From NCBI RefSeq assembly GCF_022524485.1, contig NZ_JAKXMK010000020.1, positions 181,808 to 245,807 on the forward strand: a stretch of DNA of 64,000 nt, in the 5' to 3' direction. The DNA is from Pseudonocardia alaniniphila. Its GTDB lineage: Bacteria > Actinomycetota > Actinomycetes > Mycobacteriales > Pseudonocardiaceae. Of the stretch, positions 57,710-64,000 are shown in pieces. Numbering within the stretch: position 1 is the stretch's first letter; each line of letters begins with the position of its first letter. The position numbers and the translations under genes were made by a program. The notes below the pieces were generated by a model. It was not told the DNA's origin, did no database searches, and saw only the letters and a list, made by a program, of their open reading frames with translations.

Positions 57710-58868
57710 CCCGGGAGTCGTTCGTCAGGCGCTGCGGGAGCAGCGCATCGAGACCCCCTCGTGGGCCTACGCGAACTCGGGCACGCGGTTCAAGGTGTTC
57801 GCGCAGGCCGGGGTGCCGCGGACGCCGCAGGAGAAGATCGCGGACGCCGCAGTGGTGCACCGCCTCACGGGAGTGGCGCCCGCGGTGGCACTGCACATCC
57901 CGTGGGACCGCGTCGACGACTACGCCGAGCTGGCGAAGTACGCGGCGGACCAGGGCGTGGGCATCGGGGCGATCAACGCGAACGTCTTCCAGGACGACGA
58001 CTACAAGCTCGGCAGCGTCACCAACCCCGACCCGCAGGTGCGCCGCAAGGCGACCGACCACCTGCTGGAGTGCGTCGACATCATGGACGCCACGGGTTCC
58101 CGTGACCTGAAGCTGTGGTTCTCCGACGGCACCAACTACCCCGGTCAGGACAGCATTCGCGCCCGGCAGGACCGCCTCGCCGAGGCGCTGCGCGAGGTGT
58201 ACGACCGGCTCGGTCCCGACCAGCGGATGCTGCTGGAGTACAAGCTCTTCGAGCCCGCCTTCTACACCACGGACGTGCCGGACTGGGGCACCTCCTACGC
58301 ACACTGCATCGAGCTGGGTGACAAGGCGACGGTGTGCATCGACACCGGCCACCACGCCCCCGGCACGAACATCGAGTTCATCGTGGCGTTCCTGCTGCGG
58401 GCCCGGAAGCTCGGCGCGTTCGACTTCAACTCGCGCTTCTACGCCGACGACGACCTGATGGTGGGCGCGGCCGACCCGTTCCAGCTGTTCCGGATCATGC
58501 ACGAGATCGTCTCTGCCGATGCGTTGTCCCCGGCCGCGGGGATCGCGTTCATGCTCGACCAGTGCCACAACATCGAGGCCAAGATCCCGGCGATCATCCG
58601 GTCGGTGATGAACGTGCAGGAGGCCACGGCCAAGGCACTGCTCGTGGACACCGACGCGCTGGCGGCCGCGCAGCGCTCCGGTGACGTGCTCGGCGCCAAT
58701 GAGGTGCTGATGGACGCCTACTCCTCGGACGTGCGCCCGCTGCTGCGCGAACTGCGCGCCGAGATGGACCTCGACCCCGAACCCGTCGCCGCTTACCACC
58801 GCTCGGGCTACCAGCAGCAGATCGAGTCCGAGCGGGTCGGCGGGCAGCAGGCCGGCTGGGGCGCCTGA
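57702..58868 (+). CDS. rhaI: L-rhamnose isomerase
   Basis: A 388-residue xylose-isomerase-like barrel enzyme of the RhaI type converting L-rhamnose to L-rhamnulose. SWAYANSGTRFKVFAQAG opens the protein; KLWFSDGTNYPGQDSIRARQ, LEYKLFEPAFYTTDVPDWG (Glu ligand), CIDTGHHAPGTNIEFIVAFL (Asp/His ligands) and FNSRFYADDDLMVGAADPF (Asp ligands) form the metal site. It differs in sequence type from E. coli RhaA and resembles the Pseudomonas/Actinobacteria form. GGGAGGGGAG lies before the ATG. Confidence 0.93.
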   Translation: MADPGVVRQALREQRIETPSWAYANSGTRFKVFAQAGVPRTPQEKIADAAVVHRLTGVAPAVALHIPWDRVDDYAELAKYAADQGVGIGAINANVFQDDDYKLGSVTNPDPQVRRKATDHLLECVDIMDATGSRDLKLWFSDGTNYPGQDSIRARQDRLAEALREVYDRLGPDQRMLLEYKLFEPAFYTTDVPDWGTSYAHCIELGDKATVCIDTGHHAPGTNIEFIVAFLLRARKLGAFDFNSRFYADDDLMVGAADPFQLFRIMHEIVSADALSPAAGIAFMLDQCHNIEAKIPAIIRSVMNVQEATAKALLVDTDALAAAQRSGDVLGANEVLMDAYSSDVRPLLRELRAEMDLDPEPVAAYHRSGYQQQIESERVGGQQAGWGA

Positions 58869-58909
58869 ACCCGCATCCGCCCACCCCACGAACGCTGGAG
58901 AAGCAGACG

Positions 58910-60946
58910 ATGACCCACCCGGCAGTCCAGGCGCTCCTCGGCCGGAGCAACCGCCTCGGCGCCGACCCCCGCACCACCAACTACGCGGGCGGCAACACCT
59001 CCGCCAAGGCCAGTGCCGACGACCCCGTCACCGGCCGGCCCGTCGATCTCATGTGGGTCAAGGGCTCGGGCGGCGACCTCGGAACGCTCACCGAGCCGGG
59101 GCTCGCGGTGCTACGCCTGGACCGGCTCCGTGCGCTCGTCGACGTCTACCCGGGTGTGGAGCGCGAGGACGAGATGGTCGCCGCGTTCGACTACTGCGCT
59201 CACGGCAAGGGCGGAGCAGCGCCGTCGATCGACACGGCGATGCACGGGCTTGTCGACGCCGACCACGTCGACCACCTGCACCCCGACGCCGGCATCGCGA
59301 TCGCCACCGCCACCGACGGCGAGGCGCTCACCAAGGAGATCTTCGGGGACCGGGTCGTGTGGGTGCCCTGGCGGCGCCCCGGCTTCCAGCTCGGCCTCGA
59401 CATCGCCGCCGTCAAGCGGGCCAACCCGCAGGCGGTCGGCGTGATCCTGGGCGGGCACGGGATCACCGCCTGGGGCGCCACGAGCGAGGAGTGCGAAGCC
59501 AACTCGCTCGACATCATCGCCACCGCCACCCGTTACATCGAGGAGCGCGGGTCGGCGGAGCCCTTCGGCGCAGTCCGGCCCGGCTACGAGCCGTTGCCGG
59601 CGGACGAGCGCCAGGCGCGGGCCGCGGCCCTGGCACCGGTGCTGCGCGGACTCGCGTCCACCGACCGCCGTCAGGTCGGCCACTTCACCGACACCGACGC
59701 GGTGCTCGACTTCCTCGCCCGCGAAAAGCTCGAGCCGCTGGCCGCGCTCGGCACCTCCTGCCCGGACCACTTCCTGCGCACGAAGGTGCGCCCGCTCGTG
59801 CTGGACCTCCCGGCCACCGCCCCGCTGGAGGAGGCGATCGCGCGGCTGCGCGAGCTGCACGCCGCCTACCGTGAGGACTACCGCGCCTACTACGAGCGGC
59901 ACGCCACTGCGGACAGCCCGGCGATGCGCGGGGCCGACCCGGCGATCGTGCTCGTGCCGGGCGTCGGGATGTTCAGCTTCGGCGCCGACAAGCAGACCGC
60001 CCGCGTCGCCGGGGAGTTCTACGTCAACGCGATCAACGTGATGCGCGGCGCCGAGGCACTGTCGGCGTACGAGCCGATCCCCGAGTCGGAGAAGTTCCGC
60101 ATCGAGTACTGGGCCCTCGAGGAGGCCAAGCTCGCGCGGCGGCCGAAGCCGAAGCCGCTCGCCGGACGGATCGCGTTCGTCACCGGCGGCGGTTCGGGGA
60201 TCGGCCGGGCCACGGCGACGCGGCTCGCGGCCGAGGGCGCGTGTGTGGTGGTGGCCGACCGCGACGGCGACGCTGCCGCCGGTGTGGCCGCCGAGCTGGG
60301 GAACGCCGACGTCGCCGTGCCGGTGACGGTGGACGTCACCTCGGCCGATGCGGTGGCCGCCGCCGTCGACGCGGCAGCACTGGCCTTCGGCGGGGTCGAC
60401 CTCGTGGTCAACAACGCCGGGTTGTCGATCTCCAAGCCGCTGCTGGACACCACCGAGGCCGACTGGGACATCCAGCACGACGTCATGGCCAAGGGCTCGT
60501 TCCTCGTCGCCCGGTCCGCCGCGCGCGCGATGATCGCGCAGGGCATGGGCGGGGACATCGTCTACATCGCCAGCAAGAACGGCGTGTTCGCCGGGCCGAA
60601 CAACGTGGCCTACGGCGCGGCGAAGGCCGACCAGGCCCACCAGGTGCGGCTGCTCGCCGCCGAGCTCGGCGAGCACGGCATCAAGGTCAACGGCGTGAAC
60701 CCGGACGGCGTCGTCCGGGGCTCGGGGATCTTCGCGGGCGGCTGGGGTGCGCAGCGCGCCGCCGTGTACGGCGTGCCGGAGGAGAAGCTCGGCGAGTTCT
60801 ACGCGCAGCGGACCCTGCTGAAGCGTGAGGTGCTGCCGGAGCACGTCGCGGCCGCGGTCGTCGTTCTCACCGCAGGCGATCTGTCCCACACCACCGGAAT
60901 GCACATCCCGGTGGACGCCGGGGTCGCGGCGGCGTTCCTGCGCTGA
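58910..60946 (+). CDS. rhaEW: Bifunctional rhamnulose-1-phosphate aldolase / (S)-lactaldehyde dehydrogenase
   Basis: A 678-residue fusion. Residues about 1-400 are a class II aldolase domain (TNYAGGNTSAKAS, DLMWVKGSGGDLGTL, DHVDHLHPDAGIAI with the metal-binding His, LGGHGITAWG). This cleaves rhamnulose 1-phosphate into dihydroxyacetone phosphate and L-lactaldehyde. Residues about 415-678 are a short-chain dehydrogenase (FVTGGGSGIGRATATRLAAE, NNAG, and YIASKNGVFAGPNNVAYGAAK with the catalytic Tyr and Lys), which should oxidise lactaldehyde to lactate. Such fusions occur in Bacillus and Actinobacteria rhamnose operons. Lactate could then enter LutABC. The start is ATG at 58910. Confidence 0.94.
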   Translation: MTHPAVQALLGRSNRLGADPRTTNYAGGNTSAKASADDPVTGRPVDLMWVKGSGGDLGTLTEPGLAVLRLDRLRALVDVYPGVEREDEMVAAFDYCAHGKGGAAPSIDTAMHGLVDADHVDHLHPDAGIAIATATDGEALTKEIFGDRVVWVPWRRPGFQLGLDIAAVKRANPQAVGVILGGHGITAWGATSEECEANSLDIIATATRYIEERGSAEPFGAVRPGYEPLPADERQARAAALAPVLRGLASTDRRQVGHFTDTDAVLDFLAREKLEPLAALGTSCPDHFLRTKVRPLVLDLPATAPLEEAIARLRELHAAYREDYRAYYERHATADSPAMRGADPAIVLVPGVGMFSFGADKQTARVAGEFYVNAINVMRGAEALSAYEPIPESEKFRIEYWALEEAKLARRPKPKPLAGRIAFVTGGGSGIGRATATRLAAEGACVVVADRDGDAAAGVAAELGNADVAVPVTVDVTSADAVAAAVDAAALAFGGVDLVVNNAGLSISKPLLDTTEADWDIQHDVMAKGSFLVARSAARAMIAQGMGGDIVYIASKNGVFAGPNNVAYGAAKADQAHQVRLLAAELGEHGIKVNGVNPDGVVRGSGIFAGGWGAQRAAVYGVPEEKLGEFYAQRTLLKREVLPEHVAAAVVVLTAGDLSHTTGMHIPVDAGVAAAFLR

Positions 60947-60974
60947 CGAATCACCTCGAAGGAGAGGAGCTGTC

Positions 60975-62429
60975 ATGACCTCGGTGCTCGAGACCCCCGC
61001 GGGCCTCGTGCGGACCACCTCACGCCGCACCACCGTCGGGCTCGTGGCCGGCGGGCTCGGCGCGTACTGGCCGCAGTTCCCCGACCTGCTCCCGCAGCTG
61101 CGCCGCTCTGCCGCGCGCGTGTCGGAGCGGCTGCGGGCGCTCGGCGACGAGGTGGAGGTCGTCGACGTCGGCTTCATCTCCGACGCACAGGAGGGCGCGG
61201 CCGCCGCGGAGAAGCTGCGGGTCGGGGGCTGCGATCTCATCGTCGGCTTCCTGACCACCTACATGACGGCGTCCATGCTGGTGCCGGTCGCGCAGCGCAG
61301 CGGTGCGCCCGTGCTGCTGATCAACCTGCAGCCCACGGAGCGGATGGACCACGCCACCTTCGACACCGGAGCCTGGCTCGCCTACTGCGGGGCCTGCCCG
61401 CTCCCGGAGATGGCCAACGCGTTCGACCGCGCCGGGGTCGCCTTCCGATCGGTGTCGGGGCACGTCGAGGACGAGCGCGCGTGGGCACGGATCGCCCGGT
61501 GGGTGCGGGCCGCGGGCGTCCGGGGAACGCTGCGCCACGCCCGGCACGGCCTGATGGGCCACCTCTACCCGGGCATGCTCGACGTCGCGACGGACCTGTC
61601 GTCCGTGTCGGCGCAGCTCGGTGGGCACGTCGAGGTGCTGGAGATCGACGACCTGCGGGTGCGGGTCGAGGCCGTCACCGACACGCAGACGCAGGAGCGG
61701 GTGGCGCTGGCCCGTGAGGTCTTCGACGTCGACGCCTCGGTGGAGGCCGCCGACCTGGAGTGGGGCGCGCGGGTCTCCGTCGGCCTCGACCGGCTCGTCG
61801 AGGACTTCGCGCTCGACTCGCTCGCCTACTACCACCGCGGCCTGAACGGCGAGCAACACGAGACGCTCGCCGCGGGCTTGATCCTCGGCGCCTCGCTGCT
61901 CACCGCCCGTGGCGTGCCGGCGGCGGGGGAGTACGAGCTACGCAACTCGATCGCCATGCTGGTGCTGGACCGGCTCGGCGCGGGCGGTTCCTTCACGGAG
62001 CTGCAGGCGCTGGACTTCACCGCCGGTGTGGTGGAGATGGGCCACGACGGACCTGCGCACCTGGCGATCAGCTCGCGGCGGCCGCTGCTGCGCGGGCTCG
62101 GTGTCTACCACGGCAAGCGCGGGCGGGGCGTCTCCGTCGAGTTCGACGTGCAGCACGGCCCCGTCACGCTCTGCGGTATCGGGCAGCGACGCGACGGGCG
62201 CTTCGTCCTGGTCGCCGCCGAGGGCGAGGTGGTGGCGGGGCCGCATCTGCAGATCGGGAACACCACCTCCCGCGTCGACTTCGGGTGCGACCCGGGCGAG
62301 TGGACCGACGTCTGGAGCGCGTCGGGCGTCGATCACCACTGGGCGCTCGGCACCGGGCACAAGGTGCCCGAGCTCGCCGCCGTCGCGGACCTCGTGGAGC
62401 TGGAGTTCGTCGAGGTACGGGTCCCGTGA
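60975..62429 (+). CDS. L-arabinose/L-fucose isomerase-like protein, role in rhamnose operon unknown
   Basis: A 484-residue protein of the AraA/FucI superfamily. The N-terminal Rossmann-like part has VGLVAGGLGAYWPQFPDLLP and GCDLIVGFLTTYMTASMLVP. The metal-site candidates are the Glu in AAGEYELRNSIA, the Glu in GSFTELQALDF, the His in VEMGHDGPAHLAI and the His in GVDHHWALGTGH, matching the four AraA ligands by spacing. The operon already has a rhamnose isomerase (rhaI), so this one may handle another 6-deoxy sugar or an epimer. GGAGAGGAG precedes the ATG, and its stop overlaps rhaB by GTGA. Confidence 0.8.
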   Translation: MTSVLETPAGLVRTTSRRTTVGLVAGGLGAYWPQFPDLLPQLRRSAARVSERLRALGDEVEVVDVGFISDAQEGAAAAEKLRVGGCDLIVGFLTTYMTASMLVPVAQRSGAPVLLINLQPTERMDHATFDTGAWLAYCGACPLPEMANAFDRAGVAFRSVSGHVEDERAWARIARWVRAAGVRGTLRHARHGLMGHLYPGMLDVATDLSSVSAQLGGHVEVLEIDDLRVRVEAVTDTQTQERVALAREVFDVDASVEAADLEWGARVSVGLDRLVEDFALDSLAYYHRGLNGEQHETLAAGLILGASLLTARGVPAAGEYELRNSIAMLVLDRLGAGGSFTELQALDFTAGVVEMGHDGPAHLAISSRRPLLRGLGVYHGKRGRGVSVEFDVQHGPVTLCGIGQRRDGRFVLVAAEGEVVAGPHLQIGNTTSRVDFGCDPGEWTDVWSASGVDHHWALGTGHKVPELAAVADLVELEFVEVRVP

Positions 62430-63874
62430 CCGTGCGGGTGGCCGCGGTCGACCTGGGAGCGTCGAGCGGCCGGGTGATGGCCGCCGACGTCGGTCCCGGC
62501 CGACTGGATCTCGCCGAGGCCGCCCGGTTCCCCAACGGCCCGGTCCGCGTAGGCAGCACCCTGCACTGGGATGTGCTGGGGCTCTACCGCGGCGTGCTGG
62601 ACGGATTGGGCGCTGCCGGCGCGGAGGCGCCGCTGGACTCGGTCGGGATCGACTCCTGGGCGATCGACTTCGGCCTGCTCGACGGGACCGGCGCGCTGCT
62701 GGGCAACCCCGTGCACTACCGCGACGCACGCACCGACGGCGTGCCCGAGCGGCTGCACGCGACGCTCCCCGCGGCAGACCTCTACGCGGTCGCCGGGGTT
62801 CAGGAACTGCCGTTCAACACGATCTACCAGCTCGTCGCGGCCGCGGGCTCGCCCCAGCTGGAGGCGGCCCACGACCTGTTGCTGGTGCCCGACCTGCTCG
62901 CCTACTGGCTCACCGGTGCCCGTCGCGCCGAGATCACGAACGCCTCCACCACAGGACTGCTCGACGTGCGCGCCCGCACGTGGTCGAAGGACCTGATCTC
63001 ACGGGCCGGGATCCCCGTGGGCCTCTTCGCGCCGCTGCTGGAGCCGGGGGAGCGGATCGGGGAGCTTTCGCCGCACGTACGTGCCGAGACGGGACTCATC
63101 GGGCCGGTTCCCGTGGTCGCCGTCGGCTCCCACGACACCGCGTCGGCGGTGGTGGGCGTGCCGGCGACGGGGGAGCGTTTCGCCTACATCTCCTGCGGCA
63201 CGTGGTCGCTGGTCGGTGTGGAGCTGCCGGCCCCGGTGCTCTCCGCCGAGGGACGCGCGGCGAACTTCTCGAACGAGCTCGGCATCGACGGCACCGTGCG
63301 CTACCTGCGCAACGTCATGGGGCTCTGGCTGCTGCAGGAGTGCCTGCGCGTCTGGCCCGGGTCCCACCTCACCGCTCTGCTCGCCGAGGCGGCGGCGGTG
63401 CCGGCGTTCGCAGCGGTCGTCGACGCCGACGATCCCGCCTTTCTCCCGCCGGGCGACATGCCCGCCCGCATCGCCGACGCCTGCAGACGACTCGGCGAGC
63501 CCGTCCCGCAGGGCCGCGCGGCCACGGTGCGCTGCATCCTCGACAGCCTCGCCCTCGCCCACCGCCGCGCCGTGCGTGCCGCGCAGGAACTCTCGGGCCG
63601 TGCGGTCGACGTCGTCCACGTCGTCGGCGGGGGCGCCCGCAACGCCCTGCTCTGCCAGCTCACCGCCGACGCCTGCGGGCTGCCGGTCGTCGCGGGGCCG
63701 GTCGAAGCCACCGCGCTGGGCAACGTGCTGGTTCAGGCCCGCTCCCTCGGCGCGGTGAGCGGCGACCTCGCCGCCCTGCGCGAACTGCTGGTCCGGACCC
63801 AGGAGCTCGCGACCTACGAGCCACGAGGCGACGAGGTCGCCTGGGCGTCGGCCGAACGCCGGGTACACGGGTAA
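62426..63874 (+). CDS. rhaB: Rhamnulokinase
   Basis: A 482-residue FGGY-family kinase phosphorylating L-rhamnulose. VAAVDLGASSGRVMAADVG is the phosphate-1 motif; GIDSWAIDFGLLDGTG, VHYRDARTDGVPE and GVQELPFNTIYQLVA identify the rhamnulokinase subgroup. VAVGSHDTASAVVGVP (catalytic Asp) and VVHVVGGGARNALLCQLTADA form the second domain. The GTG start overlaps the upstream gene (GTGA at 62426-62429). It is the last gene seen in the operon. Confidence 0.94.
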   Translation: MTVRVAAVDLGASSGRVMAADVGPGRLDLAEAARFPNGPVRVGSTLHWDVLGLYRGVLDGLGAAGAEAPLDSVGIDSWAIDFGLLDGTGALLGNPVHYRDARTDGVPERLHATLPAADLYAVAGVQELPFNTIYQLVAAAGSPQLEAAHDLLLVPDLLAYWLTGARRAEITNASTTGLLDVRARTWSKDLISRAGIPVGLFAPLLEPGERIGELSPHVRAETGLIGPVPVVAVGSHDTASAVVGVPATGERFAYISCGTWSLVGVELPAPVLSAEGRAANFSNELGIDGTVRYLRNVMGLWLLQECLRVWPGSHLTALLAEAAAVPAFAAVVDADDPAFLPPGDMPARIADACRRLGEPVPQGRAATVRCILDSLALAHRRAVRAAQELSGRAVDVVHVVGGGARNALLCQLTADACGLPVVAGPVEATALGNVLVQARSLGAVSGDLAALRELLVRTQELATYEPRGDEVAWASAERRVHG

Positions 63875-64000
63875 GACCTGACCGCACATACCTGCTGGCC
63901 ACGGCACACACGTCAGGCTGGGCTTGCCTGGGTTTCGTGGACACGTCGGTGTGTCAGGCCGCGGGTGCGGCGTGGGTGTGAGTTTGTTCGTAGTCGTTGG
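63875..64000. other. Window end after rhaB
   Basis: The last 126 bases contain no recognisable gene start, terminator or repeat. The next gene lies beyond the window. Confidence 0.5.

Noticed and set aside
1..64000. CRISPR arrays, prophage or conjugative element
   Set aside because: No regularly spaced repeats, integrase, capsid, relaxase or attachment-site signature was seen.

Overview
The window looks like chromosomal DNA of a high-GC actinomycete, most likely the Pseudonocardiaceae (Pseudonocardia-like). This is inferred from third-codon-position G/C bias, many GTG starts, frequent ATGA/GTGA stop-start overlaps, leaderless promoters, and actinobacterial marker families (SigB-type sigma factor, DUF3039, DUF3099, a DUF7455-type zinc protein, an HBHA-like protein beside an XRE regulator). 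No tRNA, rRNA, insertion sequence or CRISPR array was seen.

Layout. 1-1435: C-terminal part of PTS Enzyme I. 1436-3290: a poorly coding accessory patch with a HicAB toxin-antitoxin pair and gene remnants. 3285-5633: a TetX-like flavin monooxygenase divergent from a GntR-TetR fusion regulator with duplicated operator-like repeats. 5617-10279: FMN reductase, flavin reductase, aldehyde dehydrogenase, a glycosylasparaginase-like hydrolase and an aspartoacylase-like protein. 10380-24309: a housekeeping-like block: SigB, two PhaC-like hydrolases (one with a degenerate active site), an XRE/phasin-like pair, Dtd, a methyltransferase, an HhH-GPD protein, an ArsR regulator, DUF3099, psuK-psuG, DUF3039, a second methyltransferase, a DEAD-like helicase and the DUF7455-type protein.

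24597-34422: EamA exporter, SARP regulator, GlxA/AraC regulator, DUF1097 membrane protein, cobalt-type nitrile hydratase (beta, alpha, accessory), a macrolide-type glycosyltransferase and a frameshifted CocE/NonD hydrolase. 34710-39353: a xylose-type ABC importer (binding protein, ATPase, permease) with a ROK repressor. 39568-43003: a DUF1989 protein divergent from a TPP-riboswitch-controlled importer for a thiamine precursor (ThiYXZ type). 43044-44235: a small solitary protein and a DapA-family lyase.

44243-63874 reads as one L-rhamnose utilisation locus. A LacI-family gene lies just upstream of lutABC on the minus strand. Divergently run an ABC importer (ATPase, two permeases, binding protein) and L-rhamnose mutarotase, then, after an interposed minus-strand trpF, a cytoplasmic alpha-L-rhamnosidase, L-rhamnose isomerase, a bifunctional rhamnulose-phosphate aldolase/lactaldehyde dehydrogenase, an AraA/FucI-like isomerase and rhamnulokinase. 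The two plus-strand promoters each have a TGAAACGTTTCA palindrome just downstream of the -10 box. This suggests the LacI protein controls both, and that lactate formed from lactaldehyde is oxidised to pyruvate by LutABC.
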